DNA of 13,587 bases from a bacterium (GCA_028716025.1 JAQUQP010000043.1:1-13587), one strand, 5' to 3'. Counted from the first letter of the stretch, positions 1 to 6,200 are shown. Program-made: numbers and translations. Notes: generated by a model from the sequence alone, not told the origin.

Positions 1-247
1 AAAGGTCATTGATGTTCCTGATGGCATATCTTTCCAAGAACTTCCCGGAAAGGACAGTTACGTTAGCAGCTGCTTCGTACGTTTTTTCTGTACGTTTTGT
101 GACGCCGCTGACCATATCCTCACCGAAAAGGGCCAGTTCGGTTACTGCTGCTTCTTCGGCCATTACTGGCACTACTAAACTGAACATGATAACTAAAATA
201 AATAAAGGACAAACTAAACTTTTCCAAACGTTCTTTAATTCCATCAT
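1..247 (-). CDS. TonB-dependent outer-membrane receptor, N-terminal fragment (runs off the left edge)
   Basis: Only 82 codons lie in the window; the gene continues past base 1. The start is an ATG at 247 (a second ATG follows at 244), preceded by the Shine-Dalgarno stretch GAAAGGGGTG a few bases upstream. Residues 1-30 form a signal peptide: a Lys-containing start, a hydrophobic core (LFILVIMFSLVVPV) and an AxA-like end before EE. The mature start reads LFGEDMVSGVTKRTEKTYEA, then ANVTVLSGKFLERY and RNINDL. This matches the opening of the Plug domain of TonB-dependent receptors (a VSASKRxQ-type TonB-box region, then xxVTVITxExI and a RxxxDLL helix). Such receptors are beta-barrels that import scarce ligands (siderophores, corrinoids, metals, oligomers) using TonB/ExbBD energy; the substrate cannot be inferred from this fragment. 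It lies downstream of a chemoreceptor and a binding protein on the same strand, with its own promoter. The family call is fairly firm; the barrel itself is not visible. Confidence 0.75.
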   Translation of the reverse strand, partial: MMELKNVWKSLVCPLFILVIMFSLVVPVMAEEAAVTELALFGEDMVSGVTKRTEKTYEAAANVTVLSGKFLERYAIRNINDL

Positions 248-259
248 TTACACCCCTTT

Positions 260-328
260 CTAAATTTTATTTTCGGCAAAACTGTTTATTTTCAGCAGCT
301 CACCTCCTTCTGTTATGTATAAATCCAT
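260..328 (-). CDS. Possible 22-residue leader peptide (uORF) ahead of the TonB receptor gene
   Basis: Inside the 5' leader of the receptor gene is an ATG-initiated ORF of 22 codons ending in TAG, 12 nt before the receptor's ATG and in the same frame. AGGAAGAG sits immediately 5' of its ATG, a plausible but closely spaced ribosome site. The peptide begins MDLYITEGGE and ends FAENKI. A second strong Shine-Dalgarno-like run, GAAGGAGGTGAG, lies inside it at about 299-310, so the transcript carries three purine-rich ribosome-binding-like sites in a row. It has no hydrophobic signal and no run of a single amino acid as in classic amino-acid attenuators. It could be chance; ORFs this short are common, so confidence is low. 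Confidence 0.35.
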   Translation of the reverse strand: MDLYITEGGELLKINSFAENKI

Positions 329-369
329 CTCTTCCTATATATAATAAGAGAGTATTGTTACGCTGGTTC

Positions 370-398
370 ATTATAGCACTAGTAAAAAATCTTGTAAA
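370..398 (-). promoter_or_regulatory. Sigma-70-type promoter of the TonB receptor gene
   Basis: Read on the minus strand, a -35 box TTTACA (393-398) and a perfect -10 box TATAAT (370-375) are separated by exactly 17 bp (376-392), close to the housekeeping consensus. The predicted start near 363 gives a leader of about 115 nt before the receptor's ATG. The promoter therefore lies between the chemoreceptor stop and the receptor start, so the receptor can be expressed independently of the two genes upstream. Confidence 0.8.
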
Positions 399-419
399 GT
401 AAAAAATTAAACAAAAACT

Positions 420-451
420 ATTACGTGGATTCAAAATCTGATTACGCGGAT
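420..451 (-). repeat. Two 11-bp direct repeats, 21 bp apart, upstream of the receptor promoter
   Basis: ATTACGTGGAT (420-430) and ATTACGCGGAT (441-451) differ at one position and start 21 bp apart, about two DNA turns. They lie on the upstream side of the -35 box, roughly at -57 to -88 from the predicted transcription start, where activators that touch RNA polymerase often bind. The distal copy touches the chemoreceptor stop codon. A role as an activator or response-regulator site is inference. Confidence 0.4.
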
Positions 452-2529
452 TAAGACAGCTTGAATTTGCTGGCTGAGTCTTTCAAGCTTTCCGCGATCT
501 CTTTCAGGTTTTCGATCGAAGTGGAAATTTCCTCAAAAGTAGCCACTTGTTCTTCGCTGGAAGCGCTGGCTTCTTCAGCGCTCGCGGCAGTTTCCTGAGA
601 GCTAGCTGCTATATCTTCGATCTGCCCGGCGATATTCTTGGCCGCCTGACTGATATCCTTAAAGCTCTTGCCGGCATCAGTGGTGACATTCGCTGATTCG
701 CCAACGTCTTTGGCCACTACTTCCACTGCCGAGACTGCCTTGGCTGTTTCAGCCTGTACTTCACTGATAAGACGCGCAATCTCGCTGGCGCTTTGGGCTG
801 AGCCTTCGGCCAGTTTTCTGACTTCGTCAGCGACTACGGCAAATCCGCGCCCTGCTTCTCCGGCTCTGGCTGCTTCGATGGCTGCATTTAGAGAAAGCAA
901 GTTGGTCTGGTCCGCGACTTTGGTAATATAATTGATAATCTCACCGATCTGCATCGAACGTTTACCCAGATTCTTGATCAGCTCCGCCGACTGATAAGCA
1001 CTGTCCTTGGAATGGGATACTTTGGCAATGACTCCGCTTATATTTTCATCGCCGGTCTCAGCGGTCTTAGCTGCTTTTTGCGCCACTGTGGCTACGGTCT
1101 GCGTAGTATCGGAGATCTTGGTTATAGATACGGATATCTGGCTAACATTGGATGCCATCTGGGAAATAGCTTCACTGGAAGTCCGGGACAAAGAAGCCAT
1201 TTCATTGGCCCGGGAATGGATCTGGTTGGAAGATTCCTGTATCTGAGAGATCAAATCGCGTAAGCCGGTGATCATTGAGGAAAGCGCGTTACCGATCAAA
1301 TCCTTGGCGGAACGCGGCTTAATAGCTGTAGTCAAATTACCGCGTGATACATCCTGGGTAATATTGGCCATCTCTTGTAAGTACTCCACGATCTGCTTAA
1401 AGGAAGTGCCTAAGACGTCAGATTGTGACCGCACCCTGATATTGCCGCTGATATTACCTTGGGAAATTTCCTGGGCCAATTGGCTCATTTCCTGGAAATA
1501 GCTGACCATTTCTTTAAAGGCCACTCCTAGGATATCTTTGTCGCTGCGCGGATGTATATTGCCGCTGATATTCCCCTGGGAGATATTCTGGGCCAACTCA
1601 GCCATTTCCTGCAGGTAAACAACCATTTCTTTAAAAGCATTTCCCAACACATCCCGCTCAGAACGGGGCGTGATCTCTGTATTCAATTCGCCCTGAGCGA
1701 CCAAATTGGCATTCTTTGCGATCTCTTCCACATATTTAACCATTTGGTTGAAAGCTCGTCCCAAGTCTCCGATCTCATCATTGGATTTGATCTGCAATTC
1801 TTCTTCAATTTCACCTTGTGATATCTTCTGGATCTTATGGATCACCTGCTTGAGCGGATTAAAGGTGATCCGGGAGAATCCGATAATGATCACAATACCC
1901 ACCAAGCCAATAATTAAGGTAGATAAGAATATACGCAGTTTTATTTTGCGCATTTCATCACTGATACCGGTAGTATTCATATTAACCTGGACAGCGCCAA
2001 TTATTTCCCGCTTTACTTCCCCGGTCCCTTGTTTTTCAGATTGGTCGTTGCCCGCGCCCAAACCCATCATGGATTCCAGATCAGACCCGCCCGTATTAGC
2101 CGAAGATTGGGTCACTTTACTTACTACCGGGACAGTAATTACTATCGTTTTACTATCCGGTTTTTGGACTGACACATCTTTAATCTCCAGGGCTTTTTTC
2201 TCGATATCAGTTTCTATAGTTTTATCTATCTTAGCCTGTACGTTATGGGAGAGGAACCGGCCATCTTTATTGATAATGCTCACCATGGCCACGTCTTTTT
2301 CTTTCATCGCGCTTTCTACAAAATTACCCAGGCTGGTCCGGTCTTCCGCCAGAATACTGAACTGACAGTTATTGGCGATACCGTTAGCTATTGTTGCCCC
2401 TCTTTTTTCTAAGGAATCCAGCAACAATGTGCTCTCATGATTGATCAGGTACACACTAAAAAATAAGGCAATCAGCACGATCAGTCCGGCTGTGAACATT
2501 ATAAGCTTATTTTGTAGATTCAGTACCAC
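451..2529 (-). CDS. Methyl-accepting chemotaxis protein with a poly-HAMP array
   Basis: This inner-membrane chemoreceptor would control CheA kinase activity through CheW. The 692 residues run: membrane segment 7-29; periplasmic Cache-like sensor about 30-197 with a Gly/Ser/Gln-rich insert at about 138-172; membrane segment 198-218; HAMP about 219-271; four further HAMP-like units at about 272-311, 312-350, 351-389 and 390-428; then a helical signalling domain to the end. The hairpin tip is unmistakable at 540-575 ([19 protein letters not shown], then [16 protein letters not shown]). The first HAMP has the canonical NDEIGDLG; the later ones have a shorter D(V/I/L)(L/I)G and repeat every 39 residues. 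The C-terminus ends SKFKLS, with no NWETF-type CheR/CheB tether. The start is GTG at 2529, with GGGAG 8 nt upstream; 42 nt separate it from the binding-protein gene before it. The ligand is unknown; the adjacent binding protein may present it (inference). Confidence 0.95.
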   Translation of the reverse strand: MVLNLQNKLIMFTAGLIVLIALFFSVYLINHESTLLLDSLEKRGATIANGIANNCQFSILAEDRTSLGNFVESAMKEKDVAMVSIINKDGRFLSHNVQAKIDKTIETDIEKKALEIKDVSVQKPDSKTIVITVPVVSKVTQSSANTGGSDLESMMGLGAGNDQSEKQGTGEVKREIIGAVQVNMNTTGISDEMRKIKLRIFLSTLIIGLVGIVIIIGFSRITFNPLKQVIHKIQKISQGEIEEELQIKSNDEIGDLGRAFNQMVKYVEEIAKNANLVAQGELNTEITPRSERDVLGNAFKEMVVYLQEMAELAQNISQGNISGNIHPRSDKDILGVAFKEMVSYFQEMSQLAQEISQGNISGNIRVRSQSDVLGTSFKQIVEYLQEMANITQDVSRGNLTTAIKPRSAKDLIGNALSSMITGLRDLISQIQESSNQIHSRANEMASLSRTSSEAISQMASNVSQISVSITKISDTTQTVATVAQKAAKTAETGDENISGVIAKVSHSKDSAYQSAELIKNLGKRSMQIGEIINYITKVADQTNLLSLNAAIEAARAGEAGRGFAVVADEVRKLAEGSAQSASEIARLISEVQAETAKAVSAVEVVAKDVGESANVTTDAGKSFKDISQAAKNIAGQIEDIAASSQETAASAEEASASSEEQVATFEEISTSIENLKEIAESLKDSASKFKLS
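1246..1701 (-). repeat. Coding tandem repeat: 117-bp (39-residue) HAMP units in the chemoreceptor
   Basis: Residues 277-428 of the chemoreceptor contain three full 39-residue units and one incomplete unit. Each carries an (I/V)S(Q/R)GN or VAQGE turn, a PRS or VRS connector, D(V/I/L)(L/I)G, and an AFKEMV-type helix ending in YLQEM or a relative. Units 3 and 4 are the most alike (both [10 protein letters not shown]), which suggests late duplication. Spacing is exact, with no indels between copies, as expected for a continuous four-helix-bundle stack where each unit's second helix runs into the next unit's first. Confidence 0.85.
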
Positions 2530-2540
2530 TTTTTTATCTC

Positions 2541-2567
2541 CCTTTTTTTATAATTTTTATAAAAAGG
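2541..2567 (-). promoter_or_regulatory. AU-rich hairpin overlapping the chemoreceptor ribosome-binding site
   Basis: In the 42-nt gap between the binding-protein and chemoreceptor genes, CCTTTTT (2561-2567) can pair with AAAAAGG (2541-2547), continued by ATAA/TTAT after a small bulge, with an AAA loop. The GG at its 3' end belongs to the GGGAG Shine-Dalgarno of the chemoreceptor, so folding would partly hide it. The fold is weak because it is almost all A-U; a regulatory role is inference. Confidence 0.3.
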
Positions 2568-2571
2568 TTAA

Positions 2572-3516
2572 TTAATTGTAAGTTTCGACAGCCCGTTTAG
2601 TCACGTCAGAACTGATCTTAATGCCGAGCGCTCCGGCGGTTTTAGTATTAATAGCCAGGTTCAAATTGCGCGGAAAAGTTAATGGCGGCAATTCCCCTGC
2701 TCCTCCTTTAGCCAATATGTCACCGGCCAAAGCTCCAGATTGCCGGCCGATATCTTCATAATCCAGCACCGGGGAGGCGATCGCGCCTACTTTGACCAGG
2801 AATGAAGCGAAGCCAAATACAGCCACACTGCCTTGCTGGCACTGATTCATAATAAAGGGAATTGTATCTTTGGTTGCTATGGTAGGATCGAGGATCAGCC
2901 AGAAAACATTTATCTTGCCAACCATGTCTTTGATCGCTTTAGCCACTTCCGGCGAAGAAGCGACGGAAGTAGCCACAATGGACAAACCAAAATTACCAGC
3001 TATGCTCTTGGCTTCATCGGCTATGGATTTGCTGTAGTTGGGATCATAAATGATCCCCACTGTTTTCGCGTTAGGGATGATCTCTTTGATAGTTTCCAGG
3101 GATTGTTTGACCGGAACATCGAGAGCTACACCGGTTACGTTGCTTTTCATTATCTTATTTTTGGCAGGATTGAGGACCATGGAAAAAACGATAGGTTTAT
3201 TGTCTACTTTTTCCGAAGCAGCTTTTACAGCTTCAGTACCGATAGCATAGATTAGGTCAAAGCTGCTCAGATTTCCTGGGATATTGGCCAGGTCACTATA
3301 CGTAACTTTGAGATTGCCGCCTTCGGCGTATCCCTTGTTTTTCATCTCTTTCTTAAATCCTTCCAAAGCCATATTATACTGAGGCAGGTTCTGACTCTTT
3401 ATGATGATAATATTTTCGGCCAAAGAAAAAGAATTAAACAAAAATAGCATAAAAACAGAAAGGATTAACTGATAAAAGAATTTTATGTACGCTTGTTTTT
3501 TTGTCACCGCCACCAT
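2572..3516 (-). CDS. Periplasmic ABC-type substrate-binding protein (PF04392-like), without an adjacent transporter
   Basis: The 314-residue protein has an N-terminal signal segment (hydrophobic core about 15-32, ending SLAEN) followed by a periplasmic-binding fold of the ABC_sub_bind (PF04392, TrpX-like) type. Recognisable stretches are the FKKEMKNKGYAEG helix, FDLIYAIGTEAVKAA, KPIVFSMVLNPA, NVTGVALDVPVKQSLE, VGIIYDPNYSKS and VFGFASFLVKVGAIASPVLD, all typical of this family. Family members bind small ligands, aromatic amino acids in some cases, and normally feed an ABC permease and ATPase; neither is in this window. It is instead first in a run with a chemoreceptor 42 nt downstream and a TonB receptor further on. 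The ATG at 3516 has only a weak AGAGAG purine stretch upstream; nearby GTG codons (3513, 3507) cannot be excluded. It has its own promoter and a structured leader of about 174 nt. Confidence 0.85.
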   Translation of the reverse strand: MVAVTKKQAYIKFFYQLILSVFMLFLFNSFSLAENIIIIKSQNLPQYNMALEGFKKEMKNKGYAEGGNLKVTYSDLANIPGNLSSFDLIYAIGTEAVKAASEKVDNKPIVFSMVLNPAKNKIMKSNVTGVALDVPVKQSLETIKEIIPNAKTVGIIYDPNYSKSIADEAKSIAGNFGLSIVATSVASSPEVAKAIKDMVGKINVFWLILDPTIATKDTIPFIMNQCQQGSVAVFGFASFLVKVGAIASPVLDYEDIGRQSGALAGDILAKGGAGELPPLTFPRNLNLAINTKTAGALGIKISSDVTKRAVETYN

Positions 3517-3569
3517 ATTTTCTCTCTTAGTTTATTTTATAGAGCTTATTATGGCTCTCTCTCTTATCC

Positions 3570-3627
3570 AAGAATGCTAAAAAAATCCTTTTTAACTACC
3601 CTTAAAAAGGGTTTGTTTAACATTCTT
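3570..3627 (-). promoter_or_regulatory. Attenuator-like structured leader of the binding-protein gene
   Basis: Three overlapping pairings can be seen in the transcript. An outer 12-bp stem joins AAGAATGTTAAA (3627-3616) to TTTAGCATTCTT (3581-3570), with one U-G pair. Inside it, a terminator-like hairpin pairs CCTTTTTAA (3610-3602) with TTAAAAAGG (3595-3587) over a 6-nt loop, followed by A and seven Us (3585-3579). A competing hairpin, ACCCTT/AAGGGT (3612-3607 with 3603-3598, 3-nt loop), uses the same bases as the 5' arm of the terminator-like hairpin, so the two exclude each other. It lies about 60-120 nt after the predicted transcription start. I recognise no known riboswitch class. The stem is mostly A-U, so termination strength is doubtful. 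Confidence 0.4.
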
Positions 3628-3696
3628 AAGGCAACAAAATATAGTGTGGTTCAAAATTAATACACATTATGTTGTATAATTACGAGGTCTGTGCTT

Positions 3697-3725
3697 ATTG
3701 TATATAATATCAAAATATTTGTCAA
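3697..3725 (-). promoter_or_regulatory. Sigma-70-type promoter of the binding-protein/chemoreceptor unit
   Basis: On the minus strand, a perfect -35 box TTGACA (3720-3725) and a -10 box TACAAT (3697-3702) are separated by 17 bp (3703-3719). The predicted start near 3690 gives a leader of about 174 nt. It lies just after the alkyltransferase gene and so begins a new transcription unit containing the binding protein and, 42 nt further on, the chemoreceptor. Confidence 0.8.
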
Positions 3726-3774
3726 CAAAAAAATACAAAAACGATCACCCAGATCAAAAAGTAATTTATATATA

Positions 3775-4074
3775 TTAATAATTTTTAACCGACTTAGCTT
3801 TTTTCTCGGCAGCGATGAGCCTGATTTTTTTAGCGGTGCCGCCGGCAAATCCGCCAACGCTTCCGTCACTGAGAATTACCCGATGACATGGGACTAACGG
3901 AGCAAAAGGATTTTTATGCAAGGCATTCCCCACTGCCCGGCAAGCCCGCGGCTGACCGATCTTTTTCGCGACCCAGGCGTAAGACCGGGTCTCTCCTGGC
4001 GGGATAGTCTTGCAGGCAGCATAAACTTTCTTTTCAAATTCTGTTATTTTATTTTTCTGTTTTTTCTTTTTCAT
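3775..4074 (-). CDS. Single-domain O6-alkylguanine-DNA alkyltransferase (MGMT/Ogt family)
   Basis: This suicidal repair protein would transfer alkyl groups from O6-alkylguanine (or O4-alkylthymine) in DNA to its own cysteine. The 99 residues make up only the C-terminal DNA-binding/active-site domain: FEKKVYAACKTIPPGETRSYAWVAKKIG, with the expected RAVGNAL recognition helix and its arginine finger at R46. The active-site motif VPCHRV holds nucleophile C63, followed by SDGSVGGFAGG. The N-terminal domain of full-length Ada/Ogt proteins is absent; instead there is a lysine-rich start (MKKKKQKNK) and tail. Because the cysteine is present, it is not a typical alkyltransferase-like (ATL) protein, in which tryptophan usually replaces it. 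It starts 32 nt after the lytic transglycosylase and ends the murJ-uvrC run, so a role beside excision repair is plausible. The ribosome site is weak (GGGTAGAAAAAG). Confidence 0.85.
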   Translation of the reverse strand: MKKKKQKNKITEFEKKVYAACKTIPPGETRSYAWVAKKIGQPRACRAVGNALHKNPFAPLVPCHRVILSDGSVGGFAGGTAKKIRLIAAEKKAKSVKNY

Positions 4075-4106
4075 CTTTTTCTACCCACTATCAACAATCA
4101 ACTGGT

Positions 4107-4901
4107 TTACTGCAACTTCCGATACTTCGGTCCTTTGGATATATCAGACAAGAAGATATTACCTTTTTCATCCGTATAGATAAAAAGCGGTTTTTGTATA
4201 CTTATTGGCCGGTTAGCATAGTATTGCCAATAAGTAAGCACCGCAGTAATATATCTTTTTGTTTCCCGGAACGGAGGTATGCCATTATATTTTCTCACTG
4301 CTTCCGGCCCGGCATTGTACGCTGCTAAAGCCAACTTGATGTCACCAAAGTTGCGCAATTGTTCCGCCAGGTAGCGAGTTCCGCCTTCGATATTCTGGTG
4401 TGGGCTATAAATATCAAAAACACCTAAACACTCGGCAGTATTAGGCATTAGTTGCATTAATCCCTTAGCTCCTTTATCGGAAACGCAGTATTGGTCAAAG
4501 TCACTTTCCGCCTTGATGACTGCCTTGATCAAGGCTGGTTCCAGGTTATTCTTCTTAGCGAAATAGGCGATCAATTCATCGAAATTTGTAATATTCCGCG
4601 GCGCTTCCTTTTTCTGAACCTTGGCGGCCGGGATTTTATTGGCCCGCGGATAGATCGTCCGGCCGGTAGGTATTATGTCCTTGATCTCACTCTGATAAAA
4701 ATTGAGCTCCCCGCCTTTGACCCTGAAAATATAACTGTCTTTATTTTTTTCCACTAATACACCGCGAAAGGTATTACCATTATTCAGCATGACTTTATAT
4801 TCCCGTTCTTGCGCGCACAATGGTAGCACAGTGATAGAGTGATAAAGTGGTAAAGTTAAAAAAACACTTACTAATAGACGTAATTTCCACTTAAAAGTCA
4901 T
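4107..4901 (-). CDS. Exported GH23 lytic transglycosylase (SLT domain)
   Basis: This enzyme would cleave the MurNAc-GlcNAc bond of peptidoglycan, leaving a 1,6-anhydro end, in the periplasm. The 264 residues comprise: a signal peptide (about 1-30, ending LCA/QE; the residue before the Cys is Leu, so it is not a good lipobox); a small beta domain at about 33-80 (YKVMLNNGNTFRGVLVE, then GGELNFYQSEIKDIIP); a linker; an SLT domain at about 106-230; and a short C-terminal IYTDEKGNIFLSDIS element like those of DUF4124. The catalytic glutamate is E132 in VIKAESDFD, supported by GAKGLMQLMPNTA (144-156), NIEGGTRYLAEQL and AAYNAGPEAV (193-202). The ATG at 4901 lies 3 nt after the uvrC stop, and its ribosome site (AAAGGATGAG) is inside the last uvrC codons, so the two are likely translationally coupled. 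Confidence 0.9.
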   Translation of the reverse strand: MTFKWKLRLLVSVFLTLPLYHSITVLPLCAQEREYKVMLNNGNTFRGVLVEKNKDSYIFRVKGGELNFYQSEIKDIIPTGRTIYPRANKIPAAKVQKKEAPRNITNFDELIAYFAKKNNLEPALIKAVIKAESDFDQYCVSDKGAKGLMQLMPNTAECLGVFDIYSPHQNIEGGTRYLAEQLRNFGDIKLALAAYNAGPEAVRKYNGIPPFRETKRYITAVLTYWQYYANRPISIQKPLFIYTDEKGNIFLSDISKGPKYRKLQ

Positions 4902-4904
4902 TAC

Positions 4905-6200
4905 TCATCCTTTCTCTTTAAGTCTCTTGCTGCGCAGCAGGCGATGATAGGAAACCGCAAAACGATGCGCTTCATCCCGGATATGCCTGACCAGTTGTAA
5001 AGCCGGGGATCGCCGGTCCAGCGCCAATGGCTCACTTTGTCCGGGTACAAAGATCTTTTCTTCTCGCTTGGCAATACTGGCCAGGGGAATGTTTTCATCC
5101 AGCCTCCGCAATTCAGTCACGGCTTGTGATAACTGTCCTTTGCCGCCATCAAGCAGGATCAGGTCTGGTTTCTGTGCCGGGTGCTCCATTAGATGGCTGT
5201 AGCGCCTCTGCAACACTTCTCCCAGCATGGCATAATCATTGATCCCGGAAACACTTTTGATCCGGAACCGCCGATAATCCTGTTTAGCCGGGTTCCCGTC
5301 AATGAAAGTAACCATCGAACCGACGGCCAGCGTTCCGCTGATATTGGAAATATCAAAAGCTTCTATGCGGCGGGGTAGCCGCGGCAATCTTAATTCTTTT
5401 TGCAGTAAGGGTAACATTTGCTGCTGGGGCAATTCCGGCAGATGCCTCTTTAACAAAGCCCCTGGATTAACTTGCCGGAAGTTAATGCGAGCCAGTATTT
5501 CTTCGATAAATTGCTTCTCCTGGTAAACCCGTCGGGCTTGTTCATATTCCATGGTTTGGCTATAGGCCTTTAGTTGCCGGTCTAAATATTGTAACAGTTG
5601 CTGAGGCCGATTCCGCAGGAACAGATCCACTTCCCGGAGAATTCGCAGGTACTGTTCCCGGCTGATCTGTCCGGTACAAGGCGCGGAACATCGTTTCAAG
5701 TGATAATATAAGCAGGTTTTGTCCGGTAATTTAATTTTCTTGCAATAGCGCAAGGAAAAATATTTCCGTACCGCGCGGACGATCTTGCGCAAATGGCTCC
5801 CATCCGGATATGGGCCATAGTAACTTGCTCCGTCCTTGCGGACTACCCGGGTCATCAGGAGGCGCGGCCATTGCTCCTTCATAGTTATTTTTAAAAACGG
5901 ATAACTTTTATCATCCCTGTACATGACGTTATAGCGCGGACGATAACGTTTTATTAATTCAAACTCCAGCAACAAAGCCGCTTTTTCAGTATTAGTCGGG
6001 ATGTAGTCAATAGTAGTAATATGGGATACAAGAGCTTGTACTTTTGGGGAAAAGCCTTTTCCTTGGAAATAGCTGCTTACTCTTTTCTTCAGGCTGGTCG
6101 CCTTGCCCACGTAAATAATCTCACCACGGCGATTTTTCATCAGGTACACACCGCTTTGGTCAGGGAGATGCTTAATTTTCTCCAGTAAAGACTTAGTCAT
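4905..6200 (-). CDS. uvrC: UvrC excinuclease subunit, short form without middle segment or HhH domain
   Basis: UvrC makes both incisions beside bulky DNA lesions after UvrA/UvrB recognition. I chose the ATG at 6200 (431 residues; MTKSLLEKIKHLPDQSGVYL), which overlaps the murJ stop by 8 nt; an upstream TTG at 6251 would only add a non-conserved extension. Features in order: GIY-YIG nuclease (SGVYLM, YVGKA; Y19, Y30, R40, E79); four cysteines C153, C163, C171, C175 matching the Fe-S cysteine pattern reported for UvrC; a UVR-like UvrB-contact helix pair at about 205-240; and an RNase H-like nuclease from IEAFDISNISG (D282), through PDLILLDGGKGQ (D351), to RDEAHRFAVSYHR (H412). It stops at RSKRLKEKG, just where the tandem HhH DNA-binding domain normally begins. 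Compared with the usual length of about 560-610 it also lacks about 100 residues between the UVR motif and the RNase H core. Catalytic residues are intact, so it is more likely a reduced form than a pseudogene. Confidence 0.93.
   Translation of the reverse strand: MTKSLLEKIKHLPDQSGVYLMKNRRGEIIYVGKATSLKKRVSSYFQGKGFSPKVQALVSHITTIDYIPTNTEKAALLLEFELIKRYRPRYNVMYRDDKSYPFLKITMKEQWPRLLMTRVVRKDGASYYGPYPDGSHLRKIVRAVRKYFSLRYCKKIKLPDKTCLYYHLKRCSAPCTGQISREQYLRILREVDLFLRNRPQQLLQYLDRQLKAYSQTMEYEQARRVYQEKQFIEEILARINFRQVNPGALLKRHLPELPQQQMLPLLQKELRLPRLPRRIEAFDISNISGTLAVGSMVTFIDGNPAKQDYRRFRIKSVSGINDYAMLGEVLQRRYSHLMEHPAQKPDLILLDGGKGQLSQAVTELRRLDENIPLASIAKREEKIFVPGQSEPLALDRRSPALQLVRHIRDEAHRFAVSYHRLLRSKRLKEKG

Noticed and set aside
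9..263. An 84-codon open frame on the plus strand at the left edge
   Set aside because: The minus strand here encodes a signal peptide and TonB Plug start with a good ribosome site, a better explanation. The plus frame has no ribosome site or recognisable family.
1246..1701. Regularly spaced repeats that could suggest a CRISPR-like or satellite array
   Set aside because: The 117-bp period is a multiple of three, the sequence is open throughout, and the translation shows HAMP units. It is a protein repeat.
1706..2365. A 219-codon open frame on the plus strand, opposite the chemoreceptor gene
   Set aside because: It lies wholly inside a clear chemoreceptor gene on the other strand, has no recognisable domain and is explained by codon bias of the real gene.
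3626..3667. A 13-codon ATG ORF in the leader of the binding-protein gene, as an attenuation peptide
   Set aside because: No ribosome site precedes it and it has no run of regulatory codons; likely chance.
3726..3757. GATC-ACCCA-GATC small hairpin followed on the minus strand by T-rich sequence, as a terminator for the alkyltransferase gene
   Set aside because: The stem is only 4 bp and the T-runs are broken; too weak to call. Its GTGATC half also does not match an FNR or CRP site.
4812..4821. A Cys at the end of the lytic transglycosylase signal peptide as a lipobox
   Set aside because: The residue before the Cys is Leu, not Gly, Ala or Ser, so signal peptidase II cleavage is unlikely.
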